A stretch of 64,000 nt of DNA, from the NCBI RefSeq assembly GCF_029784155.1, contig NC_073691.1, positions 64,920,839 through 64,984,838 on the forward strand, in the 5' to 3' direction. Numbering within the stretch: position 1 is the stretch's first letter; the number at the start of each line of letters is the position of its first letter. Of the stretch, positions 8,760-21,800 are shown one piece after another. The DNA comes from Uranotaenia lowii (Eukaryota > Arthropoda > Insecta > Diptera > Culicidae). A program made the translations under genes and the position numbers. The notes under the pieces were generated by a model. That model made no database searches. It was not told the DNA's origin and was given only the letters and a program-made list of their open reading frames with translations.

Positions 8760-11700
8760 GTTCTGTTCACTTTTTCTTCTTCTTTATTTGGTTTAATGAC
8801 TTTCGCATGCCTCATCATGCCGATTTATCCTCAGAATTAATTATTCTTTTTGTACAATTAAATTGAGTCATTTCATCGAAAAGTATGTTTGCTGTTGTTG
8901 TTGTTGTTATGGTTTGTGAATGTGTGGGTGTCTGTTGTGGGTGTATGTGTCAATCGATTATCAGCCTTTCTGAAAATCATCGACCGTTTAGAAGTTCAAT
9001 ACAAATATTTATTTTTTGTTTACTTGTTTCATTTCACTGCTGTGTGTAAATCTTTGACTATTTGGTTTCTTCTTTCATTGCTAACATTTTAAATTTCTTC
9101 TGTCACTGCAACTGTTTTCGAGTGTGTTTGAGTATGGTCGCCGGTGATTCGATCGGTGTTGGATTCTATGTAATTTCAATCGTCTTAAAAACTGTTTCCC
9201 CATTTCTGGATCGATACACCAAATGAGTCACTCTCAATTCAACTTCTGGAAATAAGTACAATAAAAAAACCGGGGGAAAACCTTTCGACTAAACATAGTG
9301 CCTTCTAGTTTGTTTTGTTTTTGTTATGTTTCAAGGGTAAAGGTACACAATCAATTGTTATGCATTATTATTTTGCCGTATTATTCGTTACTTCTTTTTT
9401 GTTTTGTTTTGCTCTGTTCGGTTTAATCGTGTTGAACCAATGGAACGGATTGAAGATCGGAGTGTTAGGTTTCTTAATTAGTTAGAACGCATATTGACGC
9501 AAGTTAGGGTTGATGTTGTTGTTAGAGTAGTTGTTCCGCTGATTCGTTCACCCTCAACCAGTCGGGTGATGAGCGTGTTAATTTTTTTTTTGGTTTTGTA
9601 TATAAAAATAGATTTTACAAAAAAACGAGTAGAAAACAGATTATAGTGACGCTTTTTCGTTTTTCATTCTCTCAATAAACTTCAAACATTGTTTTACATA
9701 TTGTTGGTGATCTTTTCGAATCATTCCACAGCGTTCACTTTAGTAGTGGTAAACTTTTTCTCTTAGATTTGACGATTAAACACTTGTGTTGGTATTTGTT
9801 TTTTTTTTACTTTCTTGGATACGTAATATAATTGTTTACAGTTGGATTCCATTGGGGTTCGAGTTTCTAAATTTCGTTACTTTCATTAGGGATTAAATTT
9901 TGATTGTTTCAATTTGGTTTGTTACTTCGTTAGTTTCGAATATAAATGTTTAAAAACGGAAAAATAGAAGAAGAAATCGACAACAGTCTTCGATTCTTGG
10001 TTCATGTTTACGTCGGACATTTTAGGTGCTGAGGGGTTCGTCAATGTTCCATTTCACTGTCAAGTAAAGTACGAGACATTGGTCATTTCTCTTTCACTAG
10101 CAGGACTAGTGTGTTTTGACAATACTTCTTCAAATTGTTGAGCGTGTTTGTGTACATGTTTGTGGTGTGGGCGTGAGAGTAAAAATTCGGCAGTGTATCA
10201 AACGTGTTACAATATGATGTCCCCTCCTGCTTCTATCAATCCGTTTTCATGTGACGTCACTTATTGTTGATCTTTTTTGCTCGCACTGGGATGGCTCTAC
10301 AGTTATTACTATAATTTGCGAATGTTTATGTTTTTTTTTCTCGTCTGTATGCTTCTCTTCCCTCTTGAAAGATTTTCGCTACATTGAGAAGATGTTCATT
10401 GCCTTAAGCTCTCCTAAGTCGGCTTACATCCGGCTACAGATATTTTTGTTTGCCCATTTCAGAGCGTTTGCTACACACCAAATAGTTTTTGCTCCAATTC
10501 GCCTAAATATTTCGTTCGCACTGGAGAAGAATCGTCAATCGTTACATGTTGGGTTCAAAATGTTGAAAGTACTAGTTTATTGAGCGCATGGAATGGTGAT
10601 GGTTTTAGGTTTATCTAGTTCGTTCGACAGATGTTCATGATTTGGCCGCTTTCTATTATCGTATCTAAAAAATTGATTTTATAAAGTATAGGAATTGGCA
10701 ATAGAATTTTTTACTTTTTTTTCGTTTTGATTCCATTTCAGTTGTTCTTGATAAGTCTTAGGTTCATTTCTAGAATCTATTTCTATCAGCAGAATGATTC
10801 AGTTGTTAAAAATGGGTAAACTTGAAATCACAATGACAACTCAGAGATATTTTAGTGAATAAACGAACCAAATTTTATAAAAAGAATTTCAGATTCAGAA
10901 TCAAATAATAAATAATAACGAAGAAAGAACATAAGTTTTCACAACTAAGAAATGATTAATCTTCGCTTTGTAAAATCTCAGCTTAATTGCACTGAAAATA
11001 AAGTATGTAGTAATTATTGGATAAAATTTCTTCAATTTAAAACAAAAATATTTATCTAGATCCGATTCACGGCTTCCAGCTTTTGAAAGTTTCGATAGAC
11101 GCGTTTCAAAATGTTTCGTTATCTTAACTTGAACAATTTAGAAAACTGGCAACGGGTCACCGATTCTACTGCTTACTTTATATGCGTATCTTTTTTTGAT
11201 GTTAATTTTGCGATAGTTTTTTTTTAAATTTAATAATGTACTCTCAACCGTTTGATTTCCTTTTGTAAATATGGTGGGCGAAATTTGCTTATTGGTTTAT
11301 ATTTTTTGTGTTTCTCTTTTCTTGTGTTCCGTTTTAAAAAAGTAGTTCTCGCTAGATGTTCCCCTGCTGCTAAACTAGATTGCGCACTCTTTGCTTCCAA
11401 CCATCTATCGTTGCATTTTGTATTACTTTCCTTGCTTGTTCTTTTTATTCAATTTTTATCTTACTGTTTTGTGATTTATCTCGTCTCTCTATCAATTAAT
11501 TGGGGAGGATGAAAAGATCCACGGCTACGACTTCGGTGAATCTGGGGGATATTCATTTCGTTTGACAATTTGGTTTAGTTTATGGGATTTTTTGAATAAC
11601 TTTCATCTGTGTTTTTTTTTCTTTTTGAATGGCTTAAATATGAGACATAGTTCTAATCTAACAACTACACATGGAGTTAAACAAGATCCTTCTCCCTTAT

Positions 11701-12662
11701 AAAACTTGATAAGATCAGTTGTTGCTGTTTGCCTGTCTATCGGAGAAAAATGTGTCAAGGGAGATCAAACACTTCCAATAGATACTCTCGTTTTTCAGCT
11801 TTTTCTGGTTTTCTTTTAGTTTTCTTATGAGCGAAATTTTTTTTTCTGTTTTTTATGTATGCTTTATGTTTTGAGTAAAATTTTCAAATTTTATAACTAC
11901 CAATATACGATTCTTTCTAAAGGTTTACTTTATTAAATGGTATGTTTACGATACACTATTACAACATGGGAAAAAGTATGATGCTTGTCGTTTGTGTGTG
12001 TTTGTTTACTATGTTTACTGCTGAGATTTTAAAACGATTCTTCAAACTGCTCTGATTACAATAACAAACTAAGCAACTTACTGGCGACAGTTTTGTTTTT
12101 GTTTGTATAAAAAACAACTTAAGATTACCACTGCTTCCGGTAATATTTGCTCGCGCTCTCTCGTTTTCTAGAAAAAGGACTGCAATCTAGCGGAAACGTC
12201 AAACAACGAAACCAAAAGCAAACTACTCAAAACTAGCCTCAAGTTGCCGCTGCACAAACTCAATCGAACACAAACAAACCTACATAAATAAATACATTTA
12301 CATAAATACACAGAACACTACGAGCCCATGGCTACTGCGTTCTTTCTCTAAAAATCCGAACAACAATGGCCGCCGGATCGTCAAAATTTTAACACACACG
12401 CGCATACTACAGCAGAAACTGACAGCAGCGTCTCTTGTTTCATAGGATGTTGGAATGCGTTTCCGGCAAACGGGTTTGCGTTGCCAAATCTAGTGCTTTC
12501 GGTTTTTCGTGTATTTTAGGATGTGTGTGTGTGTGCATTACAAGTGCCTTTGCGGATGCACTCTGACTATGGTCGTGTGGTTAAGATGAATCGAGTATGA
12601 ATCAAGTCTGTGCGTATTCTTGGTCTCTTTTACGCCTCGGTTGTTGTTGGTACGCTCCAAAT
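8760..12662 (-). other. Probable OtopL 3'UTR and downstream flank
   Basis: No gene or recognisable transposon is visible in these 3.9 kb, in contrast to almost every other stretch of this size in the window. Read on the minus strand it is A-rich with CAA/ACA runs, as insect 3'UTRs often are. Many AATAAA hexamers occur on the minus strand (for example 11929-11934 and near 8783), so the cleavage site cannot be fixed. A short GT repeat lies near 12520-12535. The 110-aa and 86-aa frames on the plus strand here look random. Confidence 0.45.
11929..11934 (-). promoter_or_regulatory. Candidate polyadenylation signal for OtopL
   Basis: AATAAA on the minus strand about 730 nt after the stop codon. 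It is one of several such hexamers between here and 8780, so it may be only a proximal or unused site. Confidence 0.25.
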
Positions 12663-12803
12663 TTACTCCAGGCGGGCTTTGTAAGTGGTCTTCCAGACTT
12701 CAGCTAGAGTAACGGCGCTGTGGAAACGGTGGAAGATACACAAAGGTAGTGTGACGCGTTGAATCAAGGACCAGGCGATAAATCCGTAGAAGTCCAATTG
12801 AAC
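12663..12803 (-). CDS. OtopL: OtopL last coding exon (TM12 and C-terminus)
   Basis: Encodes VQLDFYGFIAWSLIQRVTLP, then CIFHRFHSAVTLAEVWKTTYKARLE and a TAA stop at 12663-12665. This matches the invariant end of insect otopetrins (FYG.aW....lp..iF.RFHS.v...e.W...Y). Acceptor TTAAG|GTTC; the preceding intron is 70 bp. The protein ends about 18 residues after the RFHS motif, a normal length. Confidence 0.96.
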   Translation of the reverse strand, partial: VQLDFYGFIAWSLIQRVTLPLCIFHRFHSAVTLAEVWKTTYKARLE

Positions 12804-15800
12804 CTTAAGAGTTAAAAAAAGATCAATTTAGTACACAGTTAATTAAACGATTAAACTGTCAGGGTGTATTTACGGGATTAGCAAAGACTTTCTGGGCCTC
12901 GAAAGTGTAGATGGCGAACATGGAAACGTTGCAAATGAGCAGGAATGTAACGATCTGACGGCCTGGTTTGCTGCGGTCATGCTCCGGTAGATGGACCCGA
13001 CGACGAGAGACGTCAGCGATGAACAGTAGCTGCAGGACGACCTGTAGCACAGCAACAACTCCAGTGACCATAACCAGAAGATTTGGTTCGCTTTCCATAG
13101 CATTCAACGAGCCGGCAATAACGCTGAAGGTCGAGTAGATGAACAAACCAAAAGCCGAAACGCGCAGCAGGATGTCGTTCAGATTGCTCTGCTCTTCGCA
13201 CCGGAACTTCAAATTTTGAACGCTGAAACAAACAAAATCCATTAAAACCATTTTTAAATAAAAAACGAACCTCAACCCACCGAATGAATCCAATGATAAT
13301 AGCCAAGATCGAGAGAGCCATCAAGATGCTATGCGAAGCATCAGCTAGATAGATAGCCAGCAAAGACAACTGCGGGTGTCTAACCAGTACGAAGAACAGA
13401 ATCAGACAAATCAAGGAGCCAACAAGCAGCAACAAGCCGAAGAACAGTCCCTTGGAAGCTCCAACGCAATCAACACGACCGGTACGCGCTCTTTGTGCCA
13501 TGGCTACGGCCCGACGTGACAGCATAACCTCCAAACGGTGCTCCAAATCTTCTTCGTTAGTGAACCTGAAACACAATAAAAATGTCATACCACTAGAGAA
13601 TTGTAATCCAAGACTAGCGCCAGACTACTCACTTAGGGTATCGTCCAATATGCTTCCACATGACGTAGATAACAGCGGCACCAATCAGCGAGTATTCGAT
13701 GATAAACGGATACAAGTAGGGAGCCGAGTCCTGCACGATAGTTCCCATGATGTTGACGCGACCACAGCTGACCGCGGTTCCATTGCTGGAAATAGCCGTT
13801 GATGTAGCAATGAAGGCCTGCGGGAACAACGATTCCAGCGATTCGTATGTGTGTTCCAGGCTGTTGTTACGTTGCAGATAATCAACATGATCGGCAAACT
13901 GATCCACGAAAGATCCCTCATGGGTAGTCGTCGAAGGTGCAGCCGTGCTAGATGTCGAGAGCAAATCGAAGTCGGAGTTCTGCGTAGTTGACGTCGTGGT
14001 AGAAGTGGAAGTACTTTCCGTCACCACAACATCTCGAATACGGTCGAACAAATTGGCGGCAGCGTTCTTAATTGTGCTTGCGGTAGTGGTTTGCGCGGCT
14101 GTAGTTGTGCTCGGTGTAGTTGTCGAAGTGCTAGTCGAGGTGGTGGTTGTGGCACGAATCGTAGTTACTGCTTCGGTAACGGTTTGTACCATCTTCGATA
14201 GGACACTGCTTTCCTGGGACAGATCTTCGTGGGCGTTCATGTTTACGCTAATCGGTTCCCATTCGGTATCTTCACGTGGTCCTAGTTCGGTGCCCATCAC
14301 CATACCGGCATTACGGAGCGAATGCTGTCGGATATTCTCCAGAATGGCGCTGTCTTCGGGTTCCGGTCCGCGACGCTGATGGTAGGCAGTAATCTCCTTC
14401 AACGACTCCAGCACCAAGGTACGGATCCAAACGCAAACATTGGTGGCCACAATGTGCATCAAACCAAAGCGAGCCAGCACTTTGAAACGATGGATATTCA
14501 GCTGCAGAAAAAATCAAAGATGCATTACACTGAAAAAGAACATTAAAAGATTCATCGTACCCTAGCGTTCATGAAGATGAAGTACATCTGCATAAAGGTG
14601 AAGATCATCTGCAGCAGAGGGTTCACGCCACGAAGAATCTGATGGCAGGGCGAGGTGAATGGAATCTCGAAAAATGAGCCAAACTCCAAACCGGTGTAGA
14701 TCATTGTACCCAAACCGAAAGCTGTTGAATGGAGAAATTGAAGAAACTTGTTTTAAACATGTATTATTGACATAAGCTTTTGGGTCGAATAACATCGAAC
14801 GCTTTTGAAGCGTCATATCAGGACAACTGTTATCATGGACCAGTAACCTCTCAGTTGAGGAAACATAACGTGAGTTTTTTTTTATTAAAGTCCAGAGGTG
14901 TATAACTAACAATTATTAAACCAGTGTTGATAAACTCCATCAACATCGGGCCGTAATCATTTTTCCCTTCGGCACATGGCAATGTAGACGATAGAATTGG
15001 GCATAACTTTAAGAAGCACATCGTTTCACTTGGTAATACCAGAAGGACAACATAGAGCTTCAATGATATCTACCGTTTGATTACTGTGTGAAACGTTCCT
15101 GTTCGACTAACTTGTCCCGAACACCGATATAAGTTTATCAAATGGCTAACTCTTGAGCAACAGAGAACTCTTCTTCAAACGTCTCCTCATATTCAATCAG
15201 CTTTAACTTTTATTAGACTTAAATAAAGCATAAGTAATCAGTGCAAATTTACTTTGAAGAGAATTTGCATCTGATTTTAAGATATTCTCATTTTCATACT
15301 TTTCTCCACCCGATCGACAGCGCAAGCTTTATTTCTACTTTTATAACATAAACGGAGATGATTGTTTTTTTTCTTTTCAAACATCTAAACATAGTGAAAA
15401 TTTATTAACTCTAGATTTGAACCACTGTGAACTACACGGTTGGAATGTTAAATATGGATGAACATAGTATTCAAATGGTTGAATTTAGCAACATTAGTTA
15501 TCCTTGAATATCAGAATTTCATTTCCGTGATCAGATTTCGTGAAACATTTAGATTATGGAAGTGAAATCCATTCTAGAAGCTCGATCAAATTGAAAATTT
15601 ACATTAAAAACAAATTAGATCGGCCATATAAAGTTTATATTCTCACATAAAGTAATGCATAGACATCTTGTGTGTTCGAAAGATGCAGTTTAGCCCTCAT
15701 TTATGTGATTTTAAGAATTTAATCGGATCATGCAGAGAAGTATATCCTTAAAAATAAGTAGAAACAGAATTTTATTCTGAAATGTACACTATTCTGCTTA

Positions 15801-18800
15801 TTGAAACATCGATTTTCTTTGTAAATTACAAAATCAGGCAAAATCAGGGTTGTTTCCAAAAATTCGGAATACACGGAGGCTTATCAGTTTATCACCAAAG
15901 GCCAACACCATTTTTTTTAAATTCTTGCTAAGTATTCCAGTAGCCGCTGCCCGCTGCATAGAGGATAGCCTTCAAGTCTTCTAAGCAAACGTTCATGGGA
16001 TCGAGTCCCGGACACGGCATATATAGTACACTTTCAGTGGGTTGATGGTGTTAGCACTCGTAAGATGCTAACAATCATTTCCTCGAAAATGTACGACTTA
16101 GTATTAAATTAATGGATAATTGGATACTCTTCTAGGAAACATCAAGTTGCATGGGGATCTAATATTTGTTTGTGTTTGTTTTCAAAAGAAATTATTTTCT
16201 TTTTTTAAAACCTCGATTAAAAAATATCCGTATGATAAGTGTATGTATTCGAAAAGTTGATCTTAGACGTACTATTTCACTGAGCAAACAACTCGATTTG
16301 TTTACATTCGGCGACGCATTCACCATTTTAAAAACTCGATACCGAAGTGATAACTCTCATGTTTATAGCAATACTTTCAAATGCAATTAACCGATGCAAG
16401 TTGAATAAAACTTAAACTCCATCTAGCTGAAAACTTTTACGTGCTCCACAACGTTGATGAACATCTGTAGTCTTGCTATTATTTTTATTTTTTTTTTTAA
16501 TATGCGGGGTTTGACCAAAAGTTTTGTTCACCTCTGTTGGGCAAATACAACTCAAAAAAATCATTAAAAAATCAACAGTACATCAATTTTGATTAAAACA
16601 TGTTGAATACGATGCAGAAGATGTTGTTTACAAAAGCTGAAGAGATGAGCTTGATAGGTGAAAAGCGTTAAAAGTTATCTCGTAAATTGCTATGGACTGC
16701 TGGTGTCTTCACTTACCCTGCTTTATGGGGTTAGTGGGGAGGTAGATTTTTCATTCATTTTTCAGGAAAATTTCAACAAACTTGTGTTTTCTTGGTTGAA
16801 TACGTTACTCTATTGTTCAAAAAGTCCTAATTTTGAAAAAGGTTCATGGTACTATTATTAATTTATGTTGCAACACACTAGAATGATTTTATTGAAAATA
16901 TACTTATTCCAGAACACCAAATACTTTTATCAATTTTTTATCATCCAAATGCTAAATATAGCTAAATTGTATAGGATGACAGAAAGAAAATTGTAATAAA
17001 GTACACCGAGCCAAGTGTAAATAGTTTTTACCATAGTTCAATTTTCACATGTTACAGAAAAATATGTATGTATATTTATAAAAATTATCAATTATCGTTC
17101 GTTGCATCACTAAAATAGTTCTCGACAAATTCCCGTTTAAAGAGAAAAAAAATGTTGGTAAAAAGCAACGGTACTCTTGTGAAAAAATTTCTAAGTTTAC
17201 ACTTGCCCCGTTTATAGGAGAAGTACAAACGCAATGCTTTCTCCAAACAGGAGTAACGGACCTATTTTTAACCGCTTTGGAAAGTGGCTATGTTATTTTC
17301 TGAATTGAAAAAGTATATGTTACAATTACCGTTCACCGTGTTACCGTTCATTACAAAGATCAAGGCTTTTTTATCAAAACATATCGTAGTTTGTTGCAAT
17401 TTAACAAAATTTATGCCTAAAAACTCGTTTCTTCGATCATACTCTGGTCGGTATTTTGGACCACCAGGGTTCTATTTTGGACCACTCTCTGGACCTTTTT
17501 TTACCACCTTTAAACTAAATAAGTTTGTTGTCCTAAATCTGTATATATGTATATATGTAATGAGAAACCCCCCTGGGGCAGTATAAACACCATTAATCGG
17601 GGCACGATGAGCGTTTTTGCCGTACAATCTAGCAGCGAATTCAACTGAATTGTAGAGCTACAGCTTGACTTGTTTCATCAGTGGACTTGAGTTTGATTAT
17701 TGGTCGAGCTAATTTTTTTTTTCATTTACCATTCATGATCGATGCATTTTGCACTGAACGGTGAGTCGTAGATCCATCAAATAAAGCAATACCAAAATAA
17801 TGTATGTTTCTATTTGTAGAATACAAACAATTAGGTAACACACATTTATACTTTATGTTTCTAGTGCTTTTTTTTTGACAGATGATGCTACTAGCCGTAT
17901 AAAAATATATTGACAGTTCTACACGAACACCACCTTAGCAGGAGGCCTCAGCCCTAACCTCAAACCAAAGGAGAACAGAATCAGTTTTTGAGAAGGGCGC
18001 ACGATAAACGCGATTTTCCGGTAATAAATTGACAAATTCGCCCTGTGGAAAAGCGATACACAGATGTTCGTGTTTTGATTATTTTGGGTGTTCAGGGGAT
18101 CCAAGTGGAAAATGATTATTTTTTTTTAATTGCATTGTTATTGAAAAACCTTTTCATGAATACTGAGAATTTGCAACATTTCTGTAGATTTCTTTTCGAA
18201 TGTGAAATTAAACGAATCATTTATCTGAACGAAATAACAACTTACTGTATCGCACACTTAAATGATGTAGCGAATTATGTGGAAATGTTTAAAATAATCT
18301 GAGCATGTAGGTGATTACTTGTTTGTAACAGTGAATGATTTTGTAGTCGTTTAGAAGTTAGAAACAACTCTTTTTTAATCTACCGAGCATTACATGAAAA
18401 TATATTTCAGATGTTTCGAATTCACCTTGAATATTCATTAGAAAAAGCTGGCTTATTTTCATCCATTTAGGGACGCCCCGTAATGAATTTAAACGTTTAG
18501 CTGTTGATAGTTAAAAAATTCAATCAATTCAGAAATATTGTAATTAGTTTGAACAAGCAAATACAGATTTCAGTAACGCACCTAGCATCATTGGTGAGGC
18601 CGCCAGCAAATCAAAATTTGAGGTTATGGCTGAGGCCAATTTTTCGCCAATACTATCGTCCGTATATACCCTCAAAATGCAACATTCAAAACAATTAATC
18701 ATGAAAGGTAATAAAAAAAATTGCCTCGTCCAACTTATTTTCCTGTGCTCAAAAATTATAACATTTTTTTCACCACTTGAGAACAAATATGGTTTTTTAT

Positions 18801-21800
18801 ATATTTCTGTTAACATGGTAAGGAAATTTTTTTGCTCATAAATTGATACTTCTGGAAGTACGAAACTAATCCTGGAAGAATTTTTTTAAAGGAAATACGT
18901 ACTTTTCTAGGAAAGAGCAGTGCTTACTACGCCCGGGGTGCTCGTTATGCCCTTATCTCCCCTACACTTGATTGTTGAATATTTCCTACTAAAACTTTTT
19001 TTTTCTTAAACTTCTTATGCTTTGAAACAATAATTTTCGAAGAGATTAGACTAAAAATAGAAAAATTTCTCTGTTTTAATAATAATGTTTTGAAAATACC
19101 AACAACAAACTGCAATCTCGACGTAATTTTTTCTGCAGTGTTAAATACTGGCCAGTTAACTTATCTTGAGCATCAATTTTAAGAACGCAATCTCCTTCAG
19201 GCAACCCAATGATAAGTTAAAAAGTCTGACATCATGAACTCCGTGACCTAAATTGATGCATTTTGATTTCCAAAACCTTAAAAAATCACAAAAGTTCAGT
19301 TTTATACTTGAAACAACTTTTGTTCTACGAAAACAAATTACCATCAGAGTAGATTTTTTAACAGTTTTTTTTTCAAAAATTTCACAACCACAGGGACTGA
19401 AAAATTTTATGTTTAGTACTTTTTCACTTACATTTTTTACACATTTCAACAATTTTTTCGTAAGTTTTGAGACATAATAAGACTGTAGTTGAACATATTT
19501 TTTGTTAAAATTGTTCTACTATTAACTGGGATATTTCAACTTTGACAAATATTGAACTCATTACATATTTGCAGATTTGCCGATAACCAAGAATATTTAT
19601 TTCTCGAAATCCAACCCTGAATGGTTGGAACTTTTAGATCAAACTGTCAATAATTTTTCATGAAGCATAAAAATAACGATTTAATAAAAAAAAGGTGCAT
19701 TTCAACCTTTTTAGTTTAGTTTAGTTCAGTTTCTTTATTCAGTTTTATGTACATAACATTTACATTTTTGATTTTATACTCAACTGGTTACACTGTTTTA
19801 GGAGTATATCCTATGTTAGCTAAACCCAAAAAAAATCTATCCTAAACTAAAACGTATTTTTATAATGATTCCAGAATTAAATAACTATAAAACAAAATAT
19901 TTACACAAGCAAAACAAATTTTAATATAATATTTATCAAAAGTTCTTCTTGATAATTGAATTTCAGACTAAGCAAAACTATAACGTTAAAATACCTGTAG
20001 TGTTGATAATAAATGTTTGAATATCTTTGTTTGCTTTTTTAACTGAACATTATTATTGAAATGTACACATCTTTCCTCAAATAAATTAAAAAACTTAACA
20101 CCACGAAATGAAAGAGAGCGTTCCCCAATTGTTGATACGATAGTTGGCCGACCAAGTAAGTTTCTAATGCGTGTGAGTTTGAATTTAGTATAAACCAACT
20201 ATAATTTTTTTTATAAATACGATAAAGAATATGCATTGGCCGCACATTGTAAGTGCAGATATATGGAAATGAGTTTAAATAACATTCTATACGATATAAT
20301 CTGTAAAATAAAATACGACTTCTGGCTGTCTGGGATGTCAGTAACGAATGAAAAAGTGAATGATAAATTGTTATTAATTCATTAAATAGTTGGTACTCTT
20401 CTTCTAATTTTGCATACAATGCCCGTAATTTTTTTTAAATTTTCATGTTTTTAAGCTTCTTTAAGCTGTAGCTTTTGGCAGCTGCTTATAAAACAGTTGC
20501 CAATAATGTGGATTGTTAGATTAACGTTATTTAAAGCACAAAAAGTTTGTTAAAACAATGATTGGCTTTATTTTATGCCGATTGAAGTGAACCCCGTCTA
20601 ATGACGGGGTTGGGCTTGAGCGATTTGATTTAATAAAATAATGTTAAAATTCAAATCTTTATTTTTAATAAGCGTTTGAAATCGCGTGCACAATTCTTTT
20701 AATATCGCCGTACAACGTCTTAATACGTTCATGAACAATTAACAGCAAGTATACCTAATACCCAGGTTATGTCGAGTGATCCAAATCCAGTCCCTAAGGA
20801 ATTATAAGTAGGGTCTATTTTCGACATTTACTTAAAATTGCTAACAAACAAGTTTTTTTTGGTTCTCCGAGCTTGAAAAATAGTTTTCAAGTGTTTTTTT
20901 ATAGCTGTGAACATGTTGGTAGTTGTTAAATTCATCACAGCTATGCAGAAAGCTCTTTGGAAGTTCACTCCAATAATGGCACATCCTCCTGAAATGGGCT
21001 TGATGCGGCCCAACTAGGGAAATTCAAAATTTTATTTTCAATTTTATCGACTTTATCATCTTATTGAAATAGAATGTCAGATATAATAAGAATCATAAGA
21101 AGAAGATTTTACTATACTTGTTAAAAAATTACATGACTAAAATTATTTATGAGGGAAATATTGAAAAAAAGCTGAAAAGTGGTCCAAAATATGCACCCGA
21201 TCCATGGGGCTTGTGATACAGCTCAGTTTACAAGTCAGTTGCTCCCTGAGCCGATGTCCGTGAGTTCGAACACAAGAGTAAATAACCAACACAGTTGTAC
21301 CGGATAAGTTTTTCAATGACTCTCCGCCACTGCATCGTTGATATCAGTCGCGAATGACATGAAGATGTTAAAACGTCTATAATTGAAACAAAAAATAGTA
21401 CCCGGTTCAAAATAAGTCCGTTACCCTAATTCACAGATGCGTCAGTGTATCGGTCCTAGAACGAATTTAATGCATGTTCCGGTATGTTTTATCAACTTGT
21501 ATCGATATATTTGCTGTTTTTTTTGCAATATTAATTACTTTTTGGGACTCCATTTTTGCTGACTGTTGTTTAAAGCAAAATATCTTAATTAACCAAGGAA
21601 TTACAGAGTTTCTAAAATACGCTTCAGATAAAACCCTTCTCAGATACCCCTTCTGACCATTCTAATATAATGCTAAACCATTTTTGAGATGAATTTTTTG
21701 AAATGTCTGATATTACTTGGCTTAAAGGTGCGGTTGCACTTGCCCCGCAGTGTGGGTTGACGGGAGTGAATATTACTTTCACAACTTTCATGGTGTAATG

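Noticed and set aside
13452..13802. 116-codon plus-strand frame
   Set aside because: Antisense to OtopL exons 7 and 8, where the minus strand has clear family motifs.
13945..14379. 144-codon Val-rich frame on the plus strand
   Set aside because: It is the antisense shadow of the Thr/Ser codons in OtopL exon 7.
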